From the NCBI RefSeq assembly GCF_003850565.1, contig NZ_CP027706.1, forward strand, positions 3,782,001-3,846,000: DNA of 64,000 nucleotides, in the 5' to 3' direction. This stretch comes from Pseudomonas sessilinigenes (GTDB lineage: Bacteria; Pseudomonadota; Gammaproteobacteria; Pseudomonadales; Pseudomonadaceae). Positions within the stretch are counted from its first letter, which is position 1; every line of letters begins with the position of its first letter. The notes below the pieces were generated by a model, which made no database searches, was not told the DNA's origin, and saw only the letters and a program-made list of their open reading frames with translations. A program made the position numbers and the translations under genes. Shown here in pieces: positions 25,366 through 33,304 of this stretch.

Positions 25366-25687
25366 TCAAGAATTGAAGGCCTATGTGGAAAAAGCCGATA
25401 CCGACACGGTGCGGGTCCGAATTATCGATTCCACACTGGATTCGGCCTTGGCTGCCTTGGGTTTCTCTGCGGTCGAGCCAGGGGTCTACACCCTGGATGT
25501 GGCGGACGACAGGCATAAGGCGCAGCTCTTCGACGCTTTGCGTACCCTCGGCGTGGCTTTCGCCGATGGCAAGGAGTGGTGCCCTGCGGAAGTATTCGAG
25601 TACCTGCGCGACATGAATCTCCTCAGCGGCAAGTTCACCCGGATCTCCTGGCGTGAACCTGGACACTACCACCTGGCCCAGGTTTGA
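25358..25687 (+). CDS. Probable immunity protein for the prePAAR effector
   Basis: This 109-residue cytoplasmic protein starts at GTG 25358 (GAGG lies about 9 bases upstream) and overlaps the effector stop by 8 bases, the usual coupling of toxin and antidote. No signal peptide is present, so it would act in the cytoplasm. Its sequence (IDQELKAYVEKADTDTV, ALAALGFSAVEPGVYTLDV, FADGKEWCPAEVFEYLRDM) does not look like Tsi6. I do not recognise the family. The immunity role is inferred from position, size and overlap only. Confidence 0.72.
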   Translation: MIDQELKAYVEKADTDTVRVRIIDSTLDSALAALGFSAVEPGVYTLDVADDRHKAQLFDALRTLGVAFADGKEWCPAEVFEYLRDMNLLSGKFTRISWREPGHYHLAQV

Positions 25688-25695
25688 TCATCGGC

Positions 25696-25729
25696 CCGGG
25701 CACGTAGCGCCGAGTGGCCACTTGCCCGG
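25696..25729. terminator. Hairpin between convergent immunity genes
   Basis: CCGGGCA and TGCCCGG form a 7-bp stem with a 20-base loop in the 51-base gap between two tail-to-tail genes. It could serve both strands, but it lacks T-runs and the loop is large. Confidence 0.35.
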
Positions 25730-25738
25730 CGCCAGCCG

Positions 25739-26365
25739 TCAGCCCAGTGCGGCCAATAGTTGCTTGTTGAACGAATCCTTCTGCTCCCGGTGGTTGGTAT
25801 AACCAAGGGTCTGTTCGCTCAGGATTCTGGCCAGGGTGTCCGCATCCGGCTTCATGCCATTGCTGCGCAAGGCGATAAAGATAAGTGGAACCGGGTAGGA
25901 GAAGTACTTTGGCCTGGCGATCACATCGTTCACCAGGCCGGGGCCGAGGTTGAGCAGGTTGGAGACGATCGGCAGGTCGATCTCCTGGAGCCTGCGAAGC
26001 AGCCGCTGGCAGGTGCTTTCGATACCTTGTTCGGTGACGGGCAGTAGTGGGCAGGCATCGTCTTCGCTGACGGTCGACATGCTGTAGACAAACTTTGCGT
26101 TTGGCAGGTTCGACGGATAGGGCGGGCCTATGCTATCGAGCTCTGCCTGCAGGGTCGGATGCTCGACCAAGATGATGGTTTCGTAGGCCCGGCTGTTGGC
26201 CAGGTATTCGAAATGCAGGTTCGCCACGGCCCCCGACTCCTTATGGCTGACCGCGATTTTGTTCTTGGTGACTTTCACGCCGGGATAACCTGCAAGCTCA
26301 CTCTTGAGAAAGCCCTGCAGTGCCTTTTCAAAGTGACTTCGCAATTCCTTGATGTTTTCTTTCAT
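25739..26365 (-). CDS. Probable RhsA immunity protein
   Basis: This 208-residue protein is encoded 15 bases downstream of rhsA on the same strand, the place normally held by the immunity gene. It has no signal peptide and is predicted cytoplasmic, matching a toxin thought to cut nucleic acid. The sequence (ELRSHFEKALQGFLKSELAGYPGVKVTKNKIAVSH ... SEQTLGYTNHREQKDSFNKQLLAALG) belongs to no family I can name. The base composition is less GC-rich than the tss genes (33 G+C in one 60-base line counted by eye), as is common for horizontally exchanged toxin-immunity ends. Function is inferred from position. Confidence 0.75.
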   Translation of the reverse strand: MKENIKELRSHFEKALQGFLKSELAGYPGVKVTKNKIAVSHKESGAVANLHFEYLANSRAYETIILVEHPTLQAELDSIGPPYPSNLPNAKFVYSMSTVSEDDACPLLPVTEQGIESTCQRLLRRLQEIDLPIVSNLLNLGPGLVNDVIARPKYFSYPVPLIFIALRSNGMKPDADTLARILSEQTLGYTNHREQKDSFNKQLLAALG

Positions 26366-26380
26366 TTCTCGATTACTCGT

Positions 26381-29300
26381 TCAATAGCGAAGAAGCCAGA
26401 AGTTTGCTGTGTGTTGTGCTCCGTTTCCACCGAACGGGACACCTCTGGCGCCTTTGGTCGCGACTTCGAATTGACCCTGGGTGGTGGCTGAAGGCCTGAT
26501 CAGGCCACCGCCCAGACCACCATTGGTATTGGCTGGGTTGTTCATGTCGAACATCCCGGTTCCCTCTTGGTTCTTGGTCAGTTTGCCGCTGCCATTCTTG
26601 ACCTCGAAAATGTGATAGTTGCCGGCTTTGTCCTTGGCGACGATGTCTGCCCTGATGCGATAGGTCTTGTTGGTGGTGGGGTTCTTGACCCTCATGGTCA
26701 GTTCCTCGCCGACCACCGTAAAGCCGTTCCTCTTCAGGTCGGCCTTGGCTTTTATCGTGCCCCGCCGGCCACTGAAGGCCGATTTGCAGATCCAGCCCAG
26801 TGGGTCGACCCAGCCGATCGGGTTGACTGCGTACTGGTAGAGGTTCAACCCGCCAGCCAGGCCGATGGGGTCCGGCGTGGTGAACCGGCCGATGTCCGGG
26901 TCATAGAAGCGGAAAGTGTTGAAGTGCAGCCCGGTTTCGCGGTCCAGATACTGACCCTGGAACCTGAGGTTCTGTTCCTCGACATAGTAAGGCTCGCGCA
27001 ATTCTTCGATAGAACTGCCCCAGACCCGATAGCGAGCCTGCCATACGGTGTGCCCATCAGCCTCGCACAGTTGCTGGGGCAGGCCATTGGGATCGTTGTG
27101 GTAGTAGCGGATCTTCTGTTGCGCCCCGAGGCCATCGACCCGCGCCAGGGGCACATGGCCTTCATCTTCATAAAGGTAGAGGCTGGTTTGCTGATTGCGA
27201 TGCTCCTGCAGCAATCGCAGGCCATCCCAGGTGAACCGGGTCTCGCCCAGGAGATTGCCCTGGCTGTCATGCTCGGTCTTGCGGGTCCGCCGGCCCAGGG
27301 CGTCATAGTCCATCCTGACTACGGTCTGGCTTCCCGCCCCCTGGTTGCGGACCTCGATCAAGCGGTGTTCGGCATCGTAGGCAAAGCGCTGTATGCCACG
27401 CCGTGCACTGTGTTTTTCTACCATCCGGCCGAAGGCGTCATAACGGTAGCGCTTGTCCTGGTAAGTCAGCAACTTGTTGTGCTTGACCAGGCCTGCGCCC
27501 TGAGGCGGCGTCTCCAGGAGGTTGGCCGCGGCGTCGTAGGCGAAGGATTCCTTCTGACCTTGGAGGCCGTCCTGGCTGGCGATGATTCGTCCTGTGGCGT
27601 CGTAGTGGAATAGCTGGCGATGCTGTCCGTTGGCATGCCGGTCGATCAGGCCCACCAGGTTGTCGTTGCTGTCGTACTCAAGGTGCCTGTCCTGTGCATT
27701 GGCTTGCACGTTGGCGCGGCGCAGCCGTGCCCGCAGTCGTCCACCGCGGTCGTACTCGCTTTGCATGCTGACCTGGCCCTGGGTCCGGAGCACTTCGCGG
27801 TGCAGGCGATCGCGTTCGAAATCGCTGACGACCTGGCCATCGAGATTGATCTGATGCAGATAGCCACTGCCGTAGTACAGCCGATTCAGCCAACGTCCGT
27901 CGGGTAGCTGGGTTTGCGTCAGGTTACCCAGCTCGTCATACCGGTGTTTGAGGCTGCCGGCGGCAGTGCGCTCCTCAAGCAGCTGGCCCAGAGCGTCGTA
28001 GGCGAACCCTAGTTCCTGCTGGCCACCGAGCGTGTCGGTGAAGGTCACGGCTACCAACTGGCCCAGGGCATCGAACGCGTATTGGGTACGGCCATCGTCG
28101 GTCACCTTGGCCAGCAACCGGCCCACGGCGTCACGCTCGAACCTGTGAACAATCGGTGCGTCAGGTACCGCAGCTACCTGGCTCGATCCTGCGGCGAAGG
28201 GCGCTGGGTGGGTCTGGAGCTCGACGACGCTGCTCAGTGGGTCATAACGGTAGCGCTTGCTGCTGCCATCGAGATTGTGTTGCTCGGCCAGGCGATCGCT
28301 GTCATCCCAGGCAAAGCGGTAGCTCTCGCCATTTTCGTTGGTCAACGCCTGCAACCGCCCATAGGCATCGTAGCTGAACAGCACGTTCCGCCCATGGGCA
28401 TCGGTACGCTGGCGCATCTGGCCTCGGCGGTTGTACTGGTAGAGCGTGGTATAGCCAGCAGGGTCCGTGTGGCTCAGCAACTGGCCGCTGTTATCTCGCT
28501 GATAGTGTTCGGTGCGACCGTCGGGCAGCTGGCTGCTCAGTAACCGACCTTGGGCGTCGTAGTGGAATCGCGTGTACTCGCCAAGGGCGTCGGTGATGGT
28601 TGCTACATTGCCGCGTCGATCATAGTCGAAGCGAGTCGAGTAGCCTGAGCAATCCAGGTGTTCGATGAGTTGGCCAAATGCGTTCCAGCGCAGCTTCCTA
28701 GTCTTGCCCGTGGCATCGATGATTTCCACGACCTGGCCTTGGGCGTTGTGGCGATAGCGAGTGACCTGGCCCAGCGGGTCGGTCTCGGCGATGCAGTTGC
28801 CCCGCGCGTCGTAGCGCATGTGCCAGCTATTGCCGGCGGCATCGGTCTGTACTTGTGGTAGTGACCAGTGCTCCAGCCACAAGGTCGAGTAGCTATGCCC
28901 TAGCGGATCGACCTCGGCGATCAAGTTGCCGGCCTCGTCGTAGCTGTATTCGTAGCGCCCTCCCAATGGGTCGGTGGCACTGAGTAGCTGGCGTTCGTCA
29001 TTCCATTCAAAGCCCCAGGTCTGCCCAAGGTTGTCGCTGTATTCGACAATCTGCTGCTGGCTGTTCCAGCGACGGGTACTGACGCGTTGCAGGCTATCGG
29101 TGACCTGGGTGATGCCCGCGTCCAGATCGTATTCGAATTGGTAGGCGTCGCCCTCGTCGGTCCAGTGGCGCATGACCCGCCAGTGCTGGTCCGGGTGTTG
29201 TGCCCATTGATAGAAACAGCGCAGGCCGGTGGCCAGCTGGTGCTCGATCATTCGCTGGCCGGCGTCGTAGGCGAAGCGGCGCTGGACCTGGCTGTCGGCA

Positions 29301-30829
29301 TTGCGCACCTGGGCCAGGTTTCCCGCACCATCGTAGTCGTAGCTGACCAGCACCTCTCGTTGCTGATCGGTAAACAGGCGCTCGACCTTGGCGATCCGTC
29401 CTGGCCAGTTGGTGTGGTAGATCAGCTCGACTTGCAATTGTTCGAAGGTATCGCGCAGCGAGATGAGGCGCCCGGATTCGTCATAGCCCAGGTTAAGGCG
29501 GTTTTCGTTGCGATCTCCCAGTTGCACCAAACGCAATCGTGAAGGATGTTTTGGCGACGGTTCGAACAGGCGATAGAGACCATCGCTGCTTTCGATCAGC
29601 AATTGCCCATTGCCATTGCGTTTTACGGCTAAGCCTTCACCGGGGCTGAAGACTGCGCCACCCAAGGCAGTCGCCCCCATATCGATCCGGCGGGCCTGCT
29701 CGTCGATGTAGAGCAAGCGCTCGCCGCCTTCGGGGTGGGATTCGATCTCTACGCTGACCTCGTACGGCAGGCTCCAGCCAGTCCCCAGCAAGCCGTCCCG
29801 ACGTTCGTCGCGGCTGTTGTAGAGGCGCTGCCATTCGAGGGGGATCAGCCCGGGCAGCGTGAAGTCCAGGTCGTCATCGTCACCCAGCACCTTGGCTCCG
29901 GTGGCCGCGTGCACCGGGTTCGGTGAGCCGGAAATGGCTCGGGTCAGGGCATTGGTCGCCTGGCCCACGACAAAGGCGTTAACCCCCGACATCAGCATGC
30001 ACGGCAGGTTGCTGAGGAACTTGCCCTTGCCGCCCTTGAGCATCAGCAGCACGGTGACCGCCAGCCCCACGCCCGGAGTCTTGCCGCTGCGAATCTCGCG
30101 CACCACCACCGAGCCTCCGCCGATGGTCACGTCGGGGGAGATGGGGCCGGCCGATACCACCTTGGCGTCGCAGGTGCTGCGATCGCCGCTGCGCACTGCC
30201 GGCTGGCCGTCGATGCTGACCTTCTCCGAACCCTCGGCCAGGTACTGCGGTGGCATGGGCGGGTGCTTGGTACAGGTGATCAGGTCCTGGTCCCTGGGTT
30301 CGGAGCCAGGGGCAGGGGAGGCCACGGTGGGCCGCCACATCTGCGAGAAAAATTCCTTGGCCATGTCGAGAAAGCCAGGCTCTTCTTCCGGGGTAGCCGA
30401 AGGCGTGTCGGTGGCTTCGCTTTCTTCGGCGCCGTCGCCGCTGATCTGCGTCGGTGGTGCAACACCCGCTGCGCGAGCTGCCGGCTTGTTGTTGGTCAGG
30501 ACCTTTTTCGAGCCGGTGGCGATGTTGGCCTGGATCGAGGGGGGGAACAGCGCGTTGCCTATGCCCTCGCATAAACTACTCAAGCCTTTGTCGGCCCCGG
30601 TTTTGCTCATGGCCACGCCGACCACCACGCTGACCACCAGCCCCAGGACGCAGGCGCCGAGGCCGCCGGTGGCCAGGCTGACGCCCACCGCCGCGGCCAC
30701 TGCCATGGTGGCCAGGGTGCCGATGGCAATGGTGGCGGCTGCCTCCAGTACACCGCCGAGGATGTCGGCCATCATCGAGGTGTGTTCCAGCCCGTCGCCC
30801 AGGCGGGCGGCCCAGAGTGCATCAGACAT
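26381..30829 (-). CDS. rhsA: RhsA type VI effector with prePAAR, PAAR, Rhs cage and C-terminal nuclease-like toxin
   Basis: The 1482-residue effector starts with prePAAR A7 A8 R9 ... D12 ... H16, then hydrophobic segments (about 20-75). A PAAR domain lies near 185-245 and a third hydrophobic stretch near 255-290. The Rhs core begins with SGSPNPVHAATGAKVLG near residue 305. Many YD/RHS repeats follow, ending with the self-cleavage motif DPIGLAGG ... DPLGW. Cleavage there would free residues 1347-1482. That tail has Asp1395 in RIRADIVAK and E-V-K (1409-1411) in HIFEVKNGSGK, the layout of a PD-(D/E)XK nuclease. Organisation with eagR and vgrG resembles the RhsA locus of P. protegens Pf-5. Confidence 0.92.
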   Translation of the reverse strand: MSDALWAARLGDGLEHTSMMADILGGVLEAAATIAIGTLATMAVAAAVGVSLATGGLGACVLGLVVSVVVGVAMSKTGADKGLSSLCEGIGNALFPPSIQANIATGSKKVLTNNKPAARAAGVAPPTQISGDGAEESEATDTPSATPEEEPGFLDMAKEFFSQMWRPTVASPAPGSEPRDQDLITCTKHPPMPPQYLAEGSEKVSIDGQPAVRSGDRSTCDAKVVSAGPISPDVTIGGGSVVVREIRSGKTPGVGLAVTVLLMLKGGKGKFLSNLPCMLMSGVNAFVVGQATNALTRAISGSPNPVHAATGAKVLGDDDDLDFTLPGLIPLEWQRLYNSRDERRDGLLGTGWSLPYEVSVEIESHPEGGERLLYIDEQARRIDMGATALGGAVFSPGEGLAVKRNGNGQLLIESSDGLYRLFEPSPKHPSRLRLVQLGDRNENRLNLGYDESGRLISLRDTFEQLQVELIYHTNWPGRIAKVERLFTDQQREVLVSYDYDGAGNLAQVRNADSQVQRRFAYDAGQRMIEHQLATGLRCFYQWAQHPDQHWRVMRHWTDEGDAYQFEYDLDAGITQVTDSLQRVSTRRWNSQQQIVEYSDNLGQTWGFEWNDERQLLSATDPLGGRYEYSYDEAGNLIAEVDPLGHSYSTLWLEHWSLPQVQTDAAGNSWHMRYDARGNCIAETDPLGQVTRYRHNAQGQVVEIIDATGKTRKLRWNAFGQLIEHLDCSGYSTRFDYDRRGNVATITDALGEYTRFHYDAQGRLLSSQLPDGRTEHYQRDNSGQLLSHTDPAGYTTLYQYNRRGQMRQRTDAHGRNVLFSYDAYGRLQALTNENGESYRFAWDDSDRLAEQHNLDGSSKRYRYDPLSSVVELQTHPAPFAAGSSQVAAVPDAPIVHRFERDAVGRLLAKVTDDGRTQYAFDALGQLVAVTFTDTLGGQQELGFAYDALGQLLEERTAAGSLKHRYDELGNLTQTQLPDGRWLNRLYYGSGYLHQINLDGQVVSDFERDRLHREVLRTQGQVSMQSEYDRGGRLRARLRRANVQANAQDRHLEYDSNDNLVGLIDRHANGQHRQLFHYDATGRIIASQDGLQGQKESFAYDAAANLLETPPQGAGLVKHNKLLTYQDKRYRYDAFGRMVEKHSARRGIQRFAYDAEHRLIEVRNQGAGSQTVVRMDYDALGRRTRKTEHDSQGNLLGETRFTWDGLRLLQEHRNQQTSLYLYEDEGHVPLARVDGLGAQQKIRYYHNDPNGLPQQLCEADGHTVWQARYRVWGSSIEELREPYYVEEQNLRFQGQYLDRETGLHFNTFRFYDPDIGRFTTPDPIGLAGGLNLYQYAVNPIGWVDPLGWICKSAFSGRRGTIKAKADLKRNGFTVVGEELTMRVKNPTTNKTYRIRADIVAKDKAGNYHIFEVKNGSGKLTKNQEGTGMFDMNNPANTNGGLGGGLIRPSATTQGQFEVATKGARGVPFGGNGAQHTANFWLLRY

Positions 30830-30838
30830 GCGCGAACC

Positions 30839-31264
30839 TCAGCCCAGGACCAGGGTGTTCTTGATCTGCTGCCAATGCGCGGCTTCGGCGTCTCCGAGCT
30901 TCTGGGCCTTGACGTAGCTCATGGCGAGCATCTGTCGGGTGCCAGGCAGGACCAGCGCGAGCTGGTACTGGAATACCTGTTCCTTGCCCTTGTTGAACTG
31001 GCTGCGCAGTTCCATGGCCTGGATCTCCTTGGCCGGCCCCACCAGCACTGGCTGCGGTGCCTGCACGCGCAGCTCCTGGACTTGCTGCTCCAGGCGTTGC
31101 AGCTGGCTGGCCAGGTTGCTCTCCAGGGTTTCGTCCGCAGCCAGCAGGCTGCGGCTGACGATCAGCGAAGTGCCCAGTTCAGGGAACTTGAGGATATTGA
31201 TCGAAGCATCCTGCAGCTCGCTGGCCGGCAGCTGGAATTGCAGTTCGTTGAGGCGATAGGTCAT
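30839..31264 (-). CDS. EagR-type (DUF1795) chaperone for RhsA
   Basis: This 141-residue cytoplasmic chaperone sits between vgrG and rhsA. Its N-terminus MTYRLNELQFQLPASELQDASINILKFPELGTSLIVSR matches the Eag fold, with a long amphipathic helix in the middle (LESNLASQLQRLEQQVQELRVQ) and YVKAQKLGDAEAAHWQQIKNTL at the end. Members bind the N-terminal membrane segments of prePAAR effectors so that they stay soluble before loading. It shares the family with the product of 23696-24130 but is clearly a different sequence, which fits one chaperone per effector. Confidence 0.88.
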   Translation of the reverse strand: MTYRLNELQFQLPASELQDASINILKFPELGTSLIVSRSLLAADETLESNLASQLQRLEQQVQELRVQAPQPVLVGPAKEIQAMELRSQFNKGKEQVFQYQLALVLPGTRQMLAMSYVKAQKLGDAEAAHWQQIKNTLVLG

Positions 31265-31282
31265 GACCCATGTGTCCTTTGA

Positions 31283-33220
31283 TTAACCCTTGGGGGCGGG
31301 GAAGACCGCGCTGACCTTGGCAGTGATGGCGCCTTGTACGCCCTGGCCTTCAGTGGTGGTGCCCGGGCCGCCGCCATTGTTCAGGTGCAATACGCCGCCG
31401 GTATTGATCTGCGCGTCGCTGGAGGCGTGGACGCTGATGTTGACCCCGCACAGGTTGATCTGGCCGCTGGCGTTGAGCTCCAGGATGCTGGCGCCGCAGA
31501 CCAGGCGCAGGCGCTCGCCGACCTCGATCACGTAGCTCTGGCCGATGCTGTCGAGTTTCTTCTCGCCCACCGACAGTTCATCCACGTGCTGGACGATGCG
31601 CACCCGCTTGTTGCCGATGGTCACGAACTCGTCGTGGCCGATGCTCTTGTTGCGGTTGTTGCCCACCGAGTGGCTCTCGTTGACCTCGACCACGATGTCC
31701 TGGTTGCGCTCGGCATGGATGTACAGCTGCTCGGCGCCCTTCTTGTCCTCCATGCGGATTTCGTTGAAGTTGGCTGGCGAGCCGCCCTTGCTCGAGCGGC
31801 TCTTCATGCCGCTCTGGGTCGCATTGGCCGGCAGGTCGTAGGGCACGGTCTGCTCGGCGTTGTACACCCGGCCGGTAATGATCGGGCGGTCGGGATCGCC
31901 TTCGAGGAAGCTGACGATGACCTCCTGGCCGATCCGCGGGATCTGCATCGAGCCCCAGTTCTTGCCGGCCCAGGCCTGGGAGACGCGGATCCAGCAGGAG
32001 CTGTTCTCGTTGGACTGGTCGTGGCGATCCCAGTGGAAGTGCACCTTGACCCGGCCATATTGGTCGGTCCAGATCTCTTCGCCGGAAGGCCCCACCACGC
32101 GGGCTGTCTGTGGGCCTTGCACCATGGGCTTGTGGGTGCTCGCCAGGGGACGGAAGCTCTGCTGCGCGTCGATGCAGGTCAGGTGGCTTTCGAACTGCGC
32201 ACCACCACCGCCGCCACCGCTCTCCAGGCTTTCCTGGACCACGTAGTAGCGGATGCCGACGATCAGGTACTCGCGGTTCTGGTCCTGGCGGCTGAAGCCG
32301 GTGAGGCTGAACAGGTTGCCCACTCCCAGGCCACGGGCGTTGCCGCTGAGTTCGATGCGCTCATGCAGGCTCTGCAGGGCCTCGATGCGGGTCTGCGCAT
32401 AATGCTCGCCGTCGCTGCTCTGCACATAGGTGCCGGGGTAGTCGTACAGCGGATAGTCGCCGGCGGTGTGCGGGCGCGGCATGGTCGAGCGCACGTCGAT
32501 CCGTGCGCTGGGGCGCTGGAAGTCGTAGTCGTTGAGCTCCAGGGAGCCTGGCTGGACTTCCTGGGCCAGGTGCCAGTCGAAGATATGGTCGCGCTCGCGC
32601 TGCTGTTCATCACGCGGGTAGTAGGGCACCGAAGCGTAGCCGGGCACGCTGCTGTGGGCGCCGTAGGCATCGGCGAGCACCAGCACATGGCGGTCCTTCT
32701 CGTGGCGGAAGAAGTAGTAGATGCCTTCCTGCTCCATCAACCGGCTGACGAAGTCGAAGCTGCTCTCGCGGTACTGCACGCAGTATTCCCACTCGCGGTA
32801 GGGACGGCTGAGGGTGTCTTCGAAATCCGAGAAACCCAGGTCGCGGAACACCTGCTTGATGATCTGCGGAATGCTCAGGTTCTGGAAAATCCGGCAGTCG
32901 GAGGTCCGGCTGAGCAACCACAGCCAGGGCCGCAGCGTCACCTGGTAGCTGGCGAACTGGCCGGTGTCGACGTTCTGGCTGCAACGCGCCACGATGCCAT
33001 GGAAATGCCGCTGGCCGCCGCCGTCCAGTTGCACGCTCAAGCCCATGGGCTTGCCCAGCAGTTGGTTGAGGTCAATGGCCGCGTCGCTGGAAGTCAGCTG
33101 CAGCTGGTAGTCGAACAGGCGCCCCAGCTCCTCGCCGCCGCCCATGCTCTTGAGCAGCAGGACATCCGGTCCCAGGGGACAGTTGACCTGCGCCAGTCGT
33201 GTGGATTGCTGAAATAGCAT
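31283..33220 (-). CDS. vgrG: VgrG spike protein of the type VI system
   Basis: The 645-residue trimeric spike caps the Hcp tube and carries PAAR effectors. The N-terminal gp27-like part covers about residues 1-380, with FDYQLQLTSSDAAIDLNQLLGK near residue 36 and LMEQEGIYYFFRHEKDRH near residue 165. The gp5 OB-fold (VVGPSGEEIWTDQYGRVKVHFHWDRHD) lies near 380-405, then VSQAWAGKNWGSMQIPRIGQEV near 420. The repeat-rich needle ends at PAPKG. No extra C-terminal effector domain is present. Among the genes seen here it is the only VgrG, placed at the end of the tss operon and followed by eagR and rhsA. Confidence 0.95.
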   Translation of the reverse strand: MLFQQSTRLAQVNCPLGPDVLLLKSMGGGEELGRLFDYQLQLTSSDAAIDLNQLLGKPMGLSVQLDGGGQRHFHGIVARCSQNVDTGQFASYQVTLRPWLWLLSRTSDCRIFQNLSIPQIIKQVFRDLGFSDFEDTLSRPYREWEYCVQYRESSFDFVSRLMEQEGIYYFFRHEKDRHVLVLADAYGAHSSVPGYASVPYYPRDEQQRERDHIFDWHLAQEVQPGSLELNDYDFQRPSARIDVRSTMPRPHTAGDYPLYDYPGTYVQSSDGEHYAQTRIEALQSLHERIELSGNARGLGVGNLFSLTGFSRQDQNREYLIVGIRYYVVQESLESGGGGGGAQFESHLTCIDAQQSFRPLASTHKPMVQGPQTARVVGPSGEEIWTDQYGRVKVHFHWDRHDQSNENSSCWIRVSQAWAGKNWGSMQIPRIGQEVIVSFLEGDPDRPIITGRVYNAEQTVPYDLPANATQSGMKSRSSKGGSPANFNEIRMEDKKGAEQLYIHAERNQDIVVEVNESHSVGNNRNKSIGHDEFVTIGNKRVRIVQHVDELSVGEKKLDSIGQSYVIEVGERLRLVCGASILELNASGQINLCGVNISVHASSDAQINTGGVLHLNNGGGPGTTTEGQGVQGAITAKVSAVFPAPKG

Positions 33221-33246
33221 CGTCAGTCTCGTTGAAGGGGGAAAGC

Positions 33247-33292
33247 AGCGGCAAGCTGCAAGTTGCTAGCTACAAGCCTGGAGCTTGCCGCT
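33247..33292. repeat. AGCTTGC-type inverted repeat between clpV and vgrG
   Basis: AGCGGCAAGCT (33247-33257) and AGCTTGCCGCT (33282-33292) form an 11-bp perfect inverted repeat in the 84-base gap. It shares words with the elements inside the pst and pho gene sets. Confidence 0.75.
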
Positions 33293-33304
33293 TGCCGCTG
33301 ACTC

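Noticed and set aside
31283..31400. Extra effector domain at the VgrG C-terminus
   Set aside because: The protein ends shortly after the needle repeats with a short tail (FPAPKG), so it is not an evolved VgrG.
31334..33217. Open frame of 627 codons on the plus strand opposite vgrG
   Set aside because: The composition is low complexity and no domain is recognisable; vgrG on the minus strand explains the region.
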